From contig JAHHHY010000013.1 in the NCBI GenBank assembly GCA_019359125.1, positions 1-64,000 on the forward strand: 64,000 nt of DNA. Direction: 5' to 3'. The notes beneath the pieces were generated by a model. It saw only the letters and a list, made by a program, of their open reading frames with translations. It was not told where the DNA came from and made no database searches. Position 1 is the stretch's first letter. Each line of letters begins with the position of its first letter. This stretch comes from Pleurocapsa minor GSE-CHR-MK 17-07R (GTDB lineage: Bacteria > Chloroflexota > Anaerolineae > Aggregatilineales > Phototrophicaceae). The translations under genes and the position numbers were made by a program. Shown in pieces: positions 41,680-50,509 of this stretch.

Positions 41680-43170
41680 ATGAAACAAAAATGGGGGACA
41701 GCAGCGCTCGCGCTGGGCATCATGCTGGCAGCACATGGGGCAGTCAGCGGGCAGACGGACGGCGTGCAGCCGGTCATCATCAGCGACTACGACCTGTTCG
41801 CGGTCGAAAATCGCGGCTATCGGCAGCTGACCGAGTACCCGTATAACAGCGATCTCAGCACCTCGCCGGACGGGCGCTTTGCCACCTACACCTCGATCCC
41901 GCAGGTGGGCATCGACGCGATCGAGCGCACCGGCGGCTTCAGCGGGCCGATGGTGAGCAATATGTGGATCATCGACACCGTCACGGGGGACGCGCGCCGC
42001 ATCGCCGGCCAGCCAGACCCGGCCTATTTCTTCGACAGCACGCAGCCGGATAATGTGATCGCGCGTTCGGGGGGTTCATGGGCGCCTGATGGATCCGGCG
42101 TCGCCTGGACCGACTATCTGTTTGCCGATTCAACGCTTCGGCTGGGCGTGTACAGCGTCGCGCTCGATTCGTATACGCCTTTCCCGCTGGACCTGCCACA
42201 GCAGTATGGCGTGCCCGGTCCGCTGCCGGTCCTGTGGATGGATGCGGGGATCGCGCTGATTTCCAGCAGCTTTTTCCCGGATTCGCCCAATGGCTATGTT
42301 AATGAGATCCTGGTGTATTCACGGCAGGGCGCGCTGATCGGGGCGCATGTGGTCCCCGACGTGGGCGATACCGCGCCGTTTGTGCGCCTGTTCACCGAGC
42401 ATCAGGGGCGCTCGTACTATACCCAGTACGACGCAGCCAACACGCATTGGGTGATGATGGATATCCTGTCGGGGGCCGAGTTCACCACCCCCAGCATGCC
42501 GGAGATTGTCAGCATCAATGTGCCCATCGGCAGCGTCGCCCTGCAGCTGGTCGGCTTCCGCCCATATGAGCAGCAGCTCGCCGGGCAGTCCACCAGCTAC
42601 CTGGTCGGCCAGGTCGTGGGCTCGGACGGCAATCTGATTATCGAGGACTTCCCCGTGGGCTTCCTCTCGACGGATGGCAGCGCGGGCTTCTATCTGTCGC
42701 CGGACGGCCAGTCGTTTGCCTACACGCCATTCAACCCGCAAACCCGCGTGCGCGAGCGTGACTTCACGCTGTGGCGCAATGGCGAGTTTATCCCGTTCGC
42801 AGCGCCCAGCCCGGACGGATCGGTGCAGGCGATTTCCTGGGGCGGGCAGCGCTGGGTCATGCCCATCAACGCGACGCTGACGCAGATTGCCGCGTCGGAT
42901 ATCGAGCAGTTCTCGTGCCCAACCGCCCTGCCGCCGCGCCTGACCGTGGGTGGGACAGCCGTCGTGCTGCCCGGCGGCGCCAACCGGATTCGCGCAGTCG
43001 GCACCACCAGCGCCCAGATTCGCGGCGAGATTCCCGTGGGCGGCGTGTTCAATGTGATCGGCGGACCCGGCTGCTACGAGGACATCGTGTGGTGGCAGGT
43101 GGAGTATAACGGCATCACCGGCTGGACGGCCGAAGGCGTGGACGCATATTTCGTCGAGCCGGCCTCGTAA
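41680..43170 (+). CDS. Secreted propeller/SH3-like protein, paralogue of the 4285-6351 gene
   Basis: The 496-aa protein has a signal peptide (TAALALGIMLAAHGAVSG). Residues ~35-390 contain propeller-like strands (SPDGRFATYTS, WAPDGSGVAWTDYL, FYLSPDGQSFAYT). The C-terminal SH3-like module starts CPTALPPRLTVGGTAVV and ends WWQVEYNGITGWTAEGVDAYFVEPAS, aligning with the modules of the left-hand paralogue. The Pro-Thr-Ala linkers of that protein are missing. It is likely surface-exposed, function unknown. A good terminator follows. Confidence 0.75.
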   Translation: MKQKWGTAALALGIMLAAHGAVSGQTDGVQPVIISDYDLFAVENRGYRQLTEYPYNSDLSTSPDGRFATYTSIPQVGIDAIERTGGFSGPMVSNMWIIDTVTGDARRIAGQPDPAYFFDSTQPDNVIARSGGSWAPDGSGVAWTDYLFADSTLRLGVYSVALDSYTPFPLDLPQQYGVPGPLPVLWMDAGIALISSSFFPDSPNGYVNEILVYSRQGALIGAHVVPDVGDTAPFVRLFTEHQGRSYYTQYDAANTHWVMMDILSGAEFTTPSMPEIVSINVPIGSVALQLVGFRPYEQQLAGQSTSYLVGQVVGSDGNLIIEDFPVGFLSTDGSAGFYLSPDGQSFAYTPFNPQTRVRERDFTLWRNGEFIPFAAPSPDGSVQAISWGGQRWVMPINATLTQIAASDIEQFSCPTALPPRLTVGGTAVVLPGGANRIRAVGTTSAQIRGEIPVGGVFNVIGGPGCYEDIVWWQVEYNGITGWTAEGVDAYFVEPAS

Positions 43171-43197
43171 CGGCACCCGACATCTCAACAGCTTATA

Positions 43198-43241
43198 CAG
43201 GGCCGCCCGGCGCAATCGTCAGGCGGCCCTGTGTGCTTTTT
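43198..43241 (+). terminator. Rho-independent terminator
   Basis: The perfect 10-bp stem cagggccgcc / ggcggccctg with a 14-nt loop is followed by tgtgctttttg, 28 nt after the SH3 protein stop. Confidence 0.85.
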
Positions 43242-43335
43242 GACGCGCTTTCCCCGTCCCTCGCCATCGCAATCGGGGCATTTTTGATATACTTTTATAC
43301 GATCGTTCGAGCCTACCGAAAGGTGCAGTGCTGCT

Positions 43336-43410
43336 ATGGTGGATACCTACACCCAGAATTTCACAAATACCGCATTCGAGCAATATCTCATCCTGCAGGA
43401 CGACCCGTAA
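43336..43410 (+). CDS. Possible 24-aa leader peptide before the aminotransferase
   Basis: ATG 43336 to TAA 43410 reads MVDTYTQNFTNTAFEQYLIL plus QDDP. It follows gaaaggtg and ends 15 nt before the aminotransferase start. TATACT at ~43289 could be its -10. No run of control codons is seen, so attenuation is not indicated. It may be a real small protein or chance. Confidence 0.3.
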   Translation: MVDTYTQNFTNTAFEQYLILQDDP

Positions 43411-43425
43411 CCGAAAGGATCCCTT

Positions 43426-44793
43426 GTGTTTACGCCAGACCGATCACGCCTGCGGCAGCTTTTGCAGGCCGAAGAAGAGCTATACCTGCGGCTGCATCCG
43501 CGCAGCCAGCAGCTTTCCCAGCAAGCACAAAAACATCTGCTGGCCGGCGTCCCCATGAACTGGATGGTGAAATGGGCGGGCAGCTTTCCCCTGTTTGTGC
43601 GCGACGCCAAAGGCGCACACTTCACCGATGTCGATGGCCACACCTATCTCGACCTGTGCCTGGGTGACACAGGCGCGATGACCGGCCATGCCCCCGACGT
43701 GACCGTGCAGGCCATTTATCAGCAGGCCATGCGCGGGCTCACCTTCATGCTCCCCATCGAAGATGCCATCTGGGTGGGCGAAGAACTGGCACGGCGTTTC
43801 GGCCTGCCCTACTGGCAGTTTGCGCTGACCGCCACCGACGCCAACCGCTTTGCGATTCGGCTGGCGCGCCAGATCACCCAGCGCAACCTCATCCTGATTT
43901 TCAACTGGTGCTATCACGGCACCGTCGACGAGACGTTTATCACGCTGCAAAACGGCGTGGCAGTTCCCCGGCGCGGCAATATCGGCCCGCCCGTCAACCA
44001 GGCGATGACCACCCGCGTGGTTGAATTCAACGATATCGCGGCGCTGGAAGCCGCGCTGGAACCCGGCGACGTGGCCTGCGTGCTGGCCGAGCCGGTCATG
44101 ACCAACATCGGCATCGTGCAGCCAGAGCCGGGCTTTCATGACGCGCTGCGGCGCATCACCCGCGAGACGGGCACGCTGCTCATCATGGACGAGACACACA
44201 CCATCTGCACCGGGCCGGGCGGCTATACCGCCGCGCATGGCCTGCAACCGGACATGCTGACGCTGGGCAAACCGATTGCCGGGGGCGTGCCCGCCGCCGT
44301 GTATGGCATGACCGAAGAAGTGGCCGAGCGCGTGCGCCTGGGCACCAGCGTCGACAAGGCCGACACGGGCGGCATCGGCGGCACGCTGGCGGGCAACGCG
44401 CTGAGCATCGCCGCCATGCGCGCCACGCTGGAGCATGTGCTGACGCAGGACGCCTATGACCGCACGATCCCGCTGGCGGGGCGCTTTGCCGCGGGCGTGG
44501 AGGGGGTCATGCGCGAGTTCAACCTGCCGTGGCATGTGGAGCAGCTGGGCTGCCGCGCCGAATACTGGTTCATCGAGAATCCGCCGGTCAATGGCGGGGA
44601 AGCCGCGGCCAGCGTCGATGACGAGCTGGACCGCTATATGCATCTGGCGTCGCTCAACCGCGGCATCCTGATGACGCCGTTCCACAACATGGCGCTGATT
44701 TCGCCGCAGACGACCGAGGCCGATATCGACCGGCATACCGAGGTCTTCCGCGAGATTGTGTCGGCGCTGGTGGGCGAGCCCGTCCGGGCATGA
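43426..44793 (+). CDS. Class-III PLP aminotransferase (glutamate-1-semialdehyde-mutase-like)
   Basis: The 455-aa enzyme starts at GTG 43426 after GAAAGGATC. The fold-I core is present: FTDVDGHTYLDLCLGDTGAMTGHA, ILIFNWCYHGTVDE, catalytic-site Asp in LLIMDETHTICTGPGG and PLP Lys in TLGKPIAGGVPAAVYGM. It resembles HemL-like aspartate aminotransferase family members that act on amino-ketones or amines rather than true HemL. It makes or uses an amino group with pyridoxal phosphate in the cytoplasm. It is monocistronic; the substrate is unknown. Confidence 0.8.
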   Translation: MFTPDRSRLRQLLQAEEELYLRLHPRSQQLSQQAQKHLLAGVPMNWMVKWAGSFPLFVRDAKGAHFTDVDGHTYLDLCLGDTGAMTGHAPDVTVQAIYQQAMRGLTFMLPIEDAIWVGEELARRFGLPYWQFALTATDANRFAIRLARQITQRNLILIFNWCYHGTVDETFITLQNGVAVPRRGNIGPPVNQAMTTRVVEFNDIAALEAALEPGDVACVLAEPVMTNIGIVQPEPGFHDALRRITRETGTLLIMDETHTICTGPGGYTAAHGLQPDMLTLGKPIAGGVPAAVYGMTEEVAERVRLGTSVDKADTGGIGGTLAGNALSIAAMRATLEHVLTQDAYDRTIPLAGRFAAGVEGVMREFNLPWHVEQLGCRAEYWFIENPPVNGGEAAASVDDELDRYMHLASLNRGILMTPFHNMALISPQTTEADIDRHTEVFREIVSALVGEPVRA

Positions 44794-44811
44794 GACATGC
44801 TGGCCTGATGG

Positions 44812-44833
44812 CTCCGCAAGCGGTCATCAGGCC
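44812..44833 (+). terminator. Hairpin after the aminotransferase
   Basis: The stem ggcctgatg / catcaggcc (9 bp, perfect) is followed by ggggtttcatc, 18 nt beyond the stop codon. The T-content is low, so it is a weak terminator call. Confidence 0.5.
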
Positions 44834-44905
44834 GGGGTTTCATCAGTTGTTGAATCAAGGCAAAAGTCAGGCCAAGAAATTTTCATCAAATTTGGAGAAC
44901 ATATT

Positions 44906-45571
44906 GTGAACAGTAAAGCTTTGCGCTGGGTTGACTATATCGTCGAAGCAATCACGAATCTTGGTGGCGTTGCGACTTTGTCGCAAATATACGCCGAAGT
45001 CGATTCGATTCGCAAAGAGCCTTTTGCCGAAACATGGCACGCTACGGTGCGAAGAACATTACAGGAAAACTCGTCAGACACGCAGATTTACAATGGCCGT
45101 GAAGACCCGTTTTACTCTGTTGAGGGAATTGGTTCGGGAATTTGGGGCTTACGAGACTACACAGATCCTGAGACAGATATCATCACAACATCTGAAACTG
45201 AAACCGCTCAATTAGCAGAACAAAAGCGCGTGGTATTTATTCAATCACGAATCATTCGCAATACCAGAATGACACAGTTAGTGAAACGTCTTCATAATTA
45301 TCGATGCCAGATATGTTCTTATACAATTCAGAAAGCTGACCAAACCTTTTATTGTGAAGCACATCATATCCGTCCACTTGGCAGACATTCAGGGCCAGAT
45401 CTCCCGTCAAACATATTATGTGTTTGTCCAAATCATCATGCGGAACTGGATCTTGGGACAATCCAGATTGATTGGAACGCGCTGACGCTACACCCAGAGC
45501 ATCAGATTAATCAAGAATACGTAAATTTCCACAACGAAGTCATTTATCGAGGGTTTCAGATTTCAGAGTAA
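44906..45571 (+). CDS. HNH endonuclease with N-terminal winged-helix-like region
   Basis: The 221-aa protein is read from GTG 44906 after TTGGAG; the longer frame from 44756 overlaps the aminotransferase and is rejected. Residues ~1-80 (ALRWVDYIVEAITNLGGVATLSQIYAEVDSIRKEP...VRRTLQENSSD) look like a DNA-binding winged helix. Residues ~140-200 are an HNH nuclease: CQICSY, YCEAHHIRPLG, NILCVCPNHHAELDLG, with the paired Cys of a structural zinc. It is much more AT-rich than its neighbours. Probably a lone restriction-type nuclease, as often found in defence regions; no methylase is near. Confidence 0.75.
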   Translation: MNSKALRWVDYIVEAITNLGGVATLSQIYAEVDSIRKEPFAETWHATVRRTLQENSSDTQIYNGREDPFYSVEGIGSGIWGLRDYTDPETDIITTSETETAQLAEQKRVVFIQSRIIRNTRMTQLVKRLHNYRCQICSYTIQKADQTFYCEAHHIRPLGRHSGPDLPSNILCVCPNHHAELDLGTIQIDWNALTLHPEHQINQEYVNFHNEVIYRGFQISE

Positions 45572-45666
45572 ATTCATTGAAACAAAAACAACCCCATCCC
45601 CCGCCCCTGCATATCATCAGAGGTTGGGGATGAGGCTGTTATAGCCGTCGGCTGGCGGGCGGGCCG

Positions 45667-46404
45667 CTAATCGACGAAGCGGTATTTAATCAGCGTCCAC
45701 AGGGCGATCGGGCCGTCCGTCCACTTGATCTTCTTGCCTTCGGTCCACTCGCGGCCGTTATACGAAATCGGCACCTCGTAGATGCGGATGCCCTTCTTGA
45801 GCACCTTGGCCGTCACTTCCGGCTCAAACTCAAAGCCGCGCGCGTGAATCTTCATATCCTGCACCACCTCGCGGCGGAACACCTTGTAGCAGGTTTCCAT
45901 ATCGCTGAGGATGGCGTTGTAGAGCACATTGGTCGCCAGTGTGAGCGACTTGTTGGCCACCATATTCCAGAAGTTCATCGCCTTGCGCGGGCCGCCCAGA
46001 AAGCGCGACCCATAAATGACCTTCGAGCGGCCTTCTTCCATCGGCCTCAGCAGCACGGGATACTCGCGCGGGTCATATTCCAGGTCGGCGTCCTGAATCA
46101 GGATGACATCGCAGGTGGCGGCCGCAAAGCCGGTCACCAGCGCCGCGCCTTTGCCCTGGTTCACCTGATGATACAGGATGCGCACATGCGGGCGCGCTTC
46201 CTGCTCCAGTGTCTTCAGTAGTTCGCGCGTGCCGTCCACGGAACCGTCATCGACGATGATGATCTCATCGGCCAGCCCGACAGCCTCCACCTGCTCCAGG
46301 ATGGGCAGCAGGGTAGTCACTTCGTTATAGCAGGGGATGACGACGGTCAGCGAAAGCGTCTTGATGTATTCGTTGCCGTGCGGGTGCGCGTGTGCTGGCT
46401 CCAT
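45667..46404 (-). CDS. GT2 glycosyltransferase (dolichol/polyprenol-phosphate-sugar-like)
   Basis: The 245-aa protein has LTVVIPCYNEVTTLLPIL, VDDGSVDGTRE, QDADLEYDPREYPVLLRPM and YGSRFLGG, the DPM1-like GT-A core binding a nucleotide sugar and Mn. There is no transmembrane tail, unlike many polyprenyl-phosphate transferases. The start ATG 46404 is chosen; a shorter start at residue ~18 (SLTVV) is possible. Imperfect hairpin arms (ccccatcccc / ggggatgagg, ~45597-45634) lie between the convergent HNH gene and this gene. It supplies sugar to cell-envelope or glycoprotein synthesis; inference. Confidence 0.8.
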   Translation of the reverse strand: MEPAHAHPHGNEYIKTLSLTVVIPCYNEVTTLLPILEQVEAVGLADEIIIVDDGSVDGTRELLKTLEQEARPHVRILYHQVNQGKGAALVTGFAAATCDVILIQDADLEYDPREYPVLLRPMEEGRSKVIYGSRFLGGPRKAMNFWNMVANKSLTLATNVLYNAILSDMETCYKVFRREVVQDMKIHARGFEFEPEVTAKVLKKGIRIYEVPISYNGREWTEGKKIKWTDGPIALWTLIKYRFVD

Positions 46405-46591
46405 TCACCACTTCCTTGATGATGCGTGCAAACGCCACGCATTATACAGATTTTCGCGGCCGATTGTATGACTGATCCCATACGCTGGCGCAGCACGCGG
46501 GCCCGGACCACTGGTTTATGCGCGCCGCCCCCAAAACTGTTAGAATGAACAGCATTATGACGGATGTTGGCCACATGGGGAGCGACCAGGT

Positions 46592-47785
46592 ATGCCTGAC
46601 TGGAGTTCGTTTGCAGCATTTTTAGACGAAGCACAGGCGGCGCCAACCGATCACGCACGGGTCGCGCTGGTGGACGCGCTGCTGGCCAGCCGCACGGTCT
46701 GGCCGTGGGTGGAAGACGACAAGGCCACCTTCGTGCTGCGGCGCGCCGGCACCACCAGTGCCGCGCTCAACCTGGACACGCTGCCCGGCGACCCCCCATT
46801 CGCCCCGATGACGCAGCTTAAAGGCACGCATTTCTGGTATGTGACGGCCCCCTTCCGGCCGGATGACCTGCTCGACTACATGATCGTCATCGATGACCCG
46901 ATGACTCCGCTGGCCGGCGACAAAGACCTGGCGGCACGCGTGGGCAAGCACTGGGGTATTGATTCGCTCAACCCGCTCAAGCTTCAGACCGCCCAGATGG
47001 ATGTCTCGGTGCTGCGCATGCCGCAGGCGCGCCCCTTCCCGGACTGGTCAGCGTTCCCGCGGGTTCCCCGTGGCCGCGTGTTCGAATACAGCCTGTCCAG
47101 CAGCGAGCTGGGCTTCAGCGGGCGCAAGCTGTGGGTGTATATTCCGCCCGACTACAACGCGACCTCCACCTATCCGCTGCTGGTGCTGACCGACGGCCAA
47201 TGGGCGTCCGGCCCGTTACAGGTGCCCGCCATCGCCGATGCGCTGATCAAGCATAACCGCATGCAGCCCTCGGTCATCGCCATGATGCAGAGCGCGGAAG
47301 GCGTCTCGCGCACCGCCGAATATTTCGACGCGGAACGCTTCACCGTGTTCCTGCTCACCGAGCTGGTCCCGTATATTCAGGCGCGTTATTACATCAACAG
47401 CGCCCGTATCGGCATCGGCGGCGTGGCTGAAGGCGCGCATGCCGCCGCGTCAGCCGCCCTGCGCAGCCCGTCGCTGTTCAATCATCTGCTGGCGATTTCG
47501 CCGCCGCTGGGGGGCAAGGGTCCGCTGGCCGAGCCGACGCAGGATGTGCTGCGCCGCCTGCAAACGTCGTCGACGCTGCCCGGACGCATCTTCCAGTCGG
47601 TCGGCCGCTATGAGGCCCGTGGCCGCTTTATCCGCCCCGCCTATCAGGTGCGCGGCTGGCTGTCTGGTCGCCGTGAGCTGGATTATCGCTTTGTCGAGAC
47701 CGGCAGCGGGCACTCGCTGGTCGGATTCCGCAGCGTGCTGCCAGAGGCGCTGGCCTGGCTCTTCCCCGGCAGTGCAGCCCGCTAG
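46592..47785 (+). CDS. Esterase-D/enterochelin-esterase-fold protein lacking the catalytic serine
   Basis: The 397-aa protein has N-terminal carbohydrate-binding-like residues ~1-150 (WYVTAPFRPDDLLDYMIVIDDP), as in Fes. The alpha/beta-hydrolase part has YIPPDYNATSTYPLLVLTDG, then GIGGVAEGAHAAASAAL at the nucleophile elbow, and His in GSGHSLVGFR. The usual G-x-S-x-G is G-V-A-E-G, so Ser is replaced by Ala. The protein is thus probably a binding or structural relative. It is followed 4 nt later by a small membrane protein and an acetyltransferase. Confidence 0.7.
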   Translation: MPDWSSFAAFLDEAQAAPTDHARVALVDALLASRTVWPWVEDDKATFVLRRAGTTSAALNLDTLPGDPPFAPMTQLKGTHFWYVTAPFRPDDLLDYMIVIDDPMTPLAGDKDLAARVGKHWGIDSLNPLKLQTAQMDVSVLRMPQARPFPDWSAFPRVPRGRVFEYSLSSSELGFSGRKLWVYIPPDYNATSTYPLLVLTDGQWASGPLQVPAIADALIKHNRMQPSVIAMMQSAEGVSRTAEYFDAERFTVFLLTELVPYIQARYYINSARIGIGGVAEGAHAAASAALRSPSLFNHLLAISPPLGGKGPLAEPTQDVLRRLQTSSTLPGRIFQSVGRYEARGRFIRPAYQVRGWLSGRRELDYRFVETGSGHSLVGFRSVLPEALAWLFPGSAAR

Positions 47786-47789
47786 TCAT

Positions 47790-48413
47790 ATGCGCCTGCG
47801 AAATATCGTGATTGTCTGGCTGGCTGGGGCGCTGGCTTTGGCCGCCGTGCTCGCCTGGACACGCGGCGGCATCCTGCATGACTGGTCGTGGCAGGACATC
47901 CCCGCTGCGCAGGGTGACGATCCCGCGCTGGGTGCGCCTGCCGCCTGTGAGGCCGCCTCGCTGCTGCGCCAGACCGGCGCACGCGCCATCTCCCCAGACC
48001 TGCCAGAACCCCAGAATGCCATGCGCGCCGATGCGCTGGCGCTGACGCTTGCCCGCCTGTTTCCCGGCCAGACCACACGCGTCAGCGGACTATTGGGCGT
48101 ATCGTTCACGCTGGACGGCGTGCCCTATGCCGGGCTGGTAACCGCGCAGGCGCAGGACAGCCCGGTCGAGCTTGCGCCCGGCCCCGGCGCTATCGTGCTG
48201 TTTCCGGCCGACGACCCCGCCCAACCCTTCGTGCTGCCGGTGATGGGCGCGGGCATCCCCGCTGACACCTGCCCGTTCGACCTGCGTGGCTGGGCCGTCG
48301 ACAGCGTGCGCAGCGTCCCGTTCATCGCGCTGGCGGCATGGCTGGCCGGGGGCGTCGTGCTGGGAGTGGGATGGATCGTGCGTCGGCGCACCCGGAAAGG
48401 TCGCATGCCATGA
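47790..48413 (+). CDS. Two-helix membrane protein of unknown function
   Basis: The 207-aa protein starts at ATG 47790. It has a transmembrane helix at residues ~5-24 (IVIVWLAGALALAAVLAW), an outer domain of about 140 residues with two Cys that could form a disulfide, and a second helix at ~175-198 (IALAAWLAGGVVLGVGWIV) before a basic tail. It overlaps the following acetyltransferase start (ATGA). I do not recognise the family. There is no clear ribosome site, so translation may depend on the preceding gene. Confidence 0.55.
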   Translation: MRLRNIVIVWLAGALALAAVLAWTRGGILHDWSWQDIPAAQGDDPALGAPAACEAASLLRQTGARAISPDLPEPQNAMRADALALTLARLFPGQTTRVSGLLGVSFTLDGVPYAGLVTAQAQDSPVELAPGPGAIVLFPADDPAQPFVLPVMGAGIPADTCPFDLRGWAVDSVRSVPFIALAAWLAGGVVLGVGWIVRRRTRKGRMP

Positions 48414-48973
48414 GCCTGTCTGAAAAGCCGTTGTTTTCCGGCGCACGCCTGCGCCTGACCGCACTCACGCCGGAGGATGCCCCGCACATCGCCCGCTGGT
48501 ATGAAGACAGCACATTTGCCCGCCTGTATGACGGCAACGCGATTTATCCGTTTGCAGAGTCGCGTGTGCGCGGCCACATCGAGGGCGAAGAAAAATCGAC
48601 CACGTCGTACCCATTCGCCATTCGTACGCTCTACAGCGACGATATCGTGGGCCAGTGCGCCGTAGATGGCATTTCGTGGTCCAGCCGCTCCGGCTGGGTG
48701 AGCATCGCCATTGGCGAGGCAGAGCATCGCGGCCTGGGGCTGGGAAGCGAGGCGATGGGCCTGCTCATGCGTTTCTGTTTCGATGAGCTCAACCTGAACC
48801 GCATCCAGCTCACCGTATTCAGCTATAACACCATCGCCCGCAGGCTGTATGAAAAGCTCGGCTTTGTGCTGGAAGGCACCTGGCGCGAGGCCGTGCTGCG
48901 CGACGGGCAGGCCTTTGACGCGCTGCATTACGGCCTGCTGGCCCGCGAATGGCGCGCCGCGCACGAAGCATAA
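48410..48973 (+). CDS. GNAT family N-acetyltransferase (RimJ/RimL-like)
   Basis: The 187-aa protein begins LFSGARLRLTALTPEDAPHIARWYED and has motif A (IAIGEAEHRGLGLGSEAMGLLMRFCFDELNL) for acetyl-CoA and motif B FSYNTIARRLYEKLGFVLEGTWREA. It acetylates an amino group of a protein or small molecule; the acceptor is unknown. ATGA overlap with the membrane-protein gene indicates coupling. Confidence 0.85.
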   Translation: MSLSEKPLFSGARLRLTALTPEDAPHIARWYEDSTFARLYDGNAIYPFAESRVRGHIEGEEKSTTSYPFAIRTLYSDDIVGQCAVDGISWSSRSGWVSIAIGEAEHRGLGLGSEAMGLLMRFCFDELNLNRIQLTVFSYNTIARRLYEKLGFVLEGTWREAVLRDGQAFDALHYGLLAREWRAAHEA

Positions 48974-48992
48974 GCGCACGCGGCCCGCACAA

Positions 48993-50387
48993 TTATTCGG
49001 CGCTGAGCGAAATTTCCCAGCGCGTGCCGCTCTGCGGGCGATAGCCGTCCTGCGAGAAAATCAGCGTGACCGGCCCGTCGCTGTCCGGCGTGACCGTCAG
49101 CACAATCTCGCTGGCGGCCACTTCGCTGGTTGGCAGATGCTCCAGCAGCAGCTCGCCCGCCTGATAAGCACGCACGGCGGGATTGATGTCTTGCCCGGTC
49201 AGGCTGGTCAGCGTGATCGTGACCGGCACATCCGCCTCACCCTCAAACGACGCCGCGCCAAACGCCTGGTCATAGGCCGATGACAGCATGATGACGAGGT
49301 CATCGTCAATCTCAGGCGGGGTCACACGCGTCAGCACGAGCGCGTAGCCACCTTCCAGAATCTCGGCGGTCCCGCTGGGATGGATCGTGGCGATAAACTC
49401 GCCCGACTCCAGAATCGGCAGCAGCGGGATCGTCACCGTCTCCGGATTCTCGACGCCAGCGGTGAACGGATTGGTCTGCGCCACCAGCGTATTGGACGGG
49501 CTGGTGACCTCCACCTGATACGACGGCGTGATTTCAGACGTGATGGTGAGCGCATACAGGTCGCCAGCGACCGCCTCGAAACGCGCCTGCTCAAACAACT
49601 GATTGTCGTTGTTCAGCGCGCCGGCACGCGGCGTGCCATCATCGGCCAGCACGGGCAGACCCTCTGGCCGCATCACGCCGAACACATAATTGCCAGACTG
49701 GCCGTAGACGCGGCTGTAAACCGCCACAATCGCGAGGCCATCTTCGGGCACACGGTAGGGTGCCGTGCGCAGCAGGAAGAAGTTCTCGAATTCAGTCAGG
49801 CCGTCAAACCCAGTCGAGGGGGTGCGCTGCATGCCGATGCGCACGCTGGCGTCAAAATTGCGGGTGAAGACCTGCGGATTGAGCAGGTCGCCCTGCTGCA
49901 CCTGGACCGCATACAGATTGGCGCTGTTTTGGCCCAGCGACTCCTCATAAATGGTGTTCAGCTCGATTTCCGGCACAGCTTCCATCGGAATCACCCTGGC
50001 CGTCACCGTCGTCTCTTCCGAGACAACACCAGAGAGCAGCGTGAGCACATACTCGCCCGACTCAGGCGCGATGACCGGCATCGTCAGCGAGACATTCGGG
50101 CTGAGGAACAGGCGTCCAGTTGAGGAATTAATGATCTCATCGCCTGATGGGCTGGTGAGCGTCAAAAATGCAAATGCTGACGTATCTACCACCAGCACAA
50201 ACTGCCCGCCCTCACTCAGCGCGACGGGAAAGCTGACTTCCTGATTTTCCCGGGTGAAAGCATCCGACAGCGTCACTGGCTCGGCAGGCGTAGCCTCCTG
50301 CGCCGACACCTGCACCAGTCCCCACGCTGCGCACACAACCGCCACGACCAGGACCGGAAACAACCTGCGCACATGGTTCATCAGCAT
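48993..50387 (-). CDS. Secreted beta-sandwich protein (PPC-like repeats)
   Basis: The 464-aa protein has a signal peptide (residues ~1-29: LFPVLVVAVVCAAWGLVQVSAQ). It has at least three related modules with FxVxxxQGDLLxxx and SGxYxLxLxxV signatures (residues ~45-130, ~150-245, ~260-355), as in bacterial pre-peptidase C-terminal (PPC) domains, which fold as beta sandwiches. No protease domain is present. It is likely exported and anchored or released at the cell surface. An in-frame ATG two codons in is equally plausible. Confidence 0.6.
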   Translation of the reverse strand: MLMNHVRRLFPVLVVAVVCAAWGLVQVSAQEATPAEPVTLSDAFTRENQEVSFPVALSEGGQFVLVVDTSAFAFLTLTSPSGDEIINSSTGRLFLSPNVSLTMPVIAPESGEYVLTLLSGVVSEETTVTARVIPMEAVPEIELNTIYEESLGQNSANLYAVQVQQGDLLNPQVFTRNFDASVRIGMQRTPSTGFDGLTEFENFFLLRTAPYRVPEDGLAIVAVYSRVYGQSGNYVFGVMRPEGLPVLADDGTPRAGALNNDNQLFEQARFEAVAGDLYALTITSEITPSYQVEVTSPSNTLVAQTNPFTAGVENPETVTIPLLPILESGEFIATIHPSGTAEILEGGYALVLTRVTPPEIDDDLVIMLSSAYDQAFGAASFEGEADVPVTITLTSLTGQDINPAVRAYQAGELLLEHLPTSEVAASEIVLTVTPDSDGPVTLIFSQDGYRPQSGTRWEISLSAE

Positions 50388-50411
50388 TATGATTCCTCAC
50401 AGAAGAAGGCC

Positions 50412-50484
50412 CAAAAACAAAAACAGGGCGCCCTGCCGCCTTCATCCACTATAGTACAGGATGCAGGTTCGTGCAGGGCGCCCC
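50412..50484 (-). terminator. Terminator of the ABC-F gene
   Basis: The arms gggcgccctgc (50426-50436) and gcagggcgccc (50473-50483) are complementary over 11 bp with a 36-nt loop. On the minus strand the stem is followed by tgtttttgttttt, so it ends the ABC-F transcript. The region also contains the promoter of the minus-strand PPC protein. Confidence 0.75.
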
Positions 50485-50509
50485 CATAAGCCTATTCTGA
50501 TACAGGCGG

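Noticed and set aside
44756-44905. Longer start for the HNH protein
   Set aside because: Overlaps the aminotransferase end and its hairpin; the GTG at 44906 has GGAG and matches the change to AT-rich codons.
46507-46522. accactggttta shared with position ~120
   Set aside because: A 12-base match between two places is expected many times by chance in 64 kb; no longer similarity.
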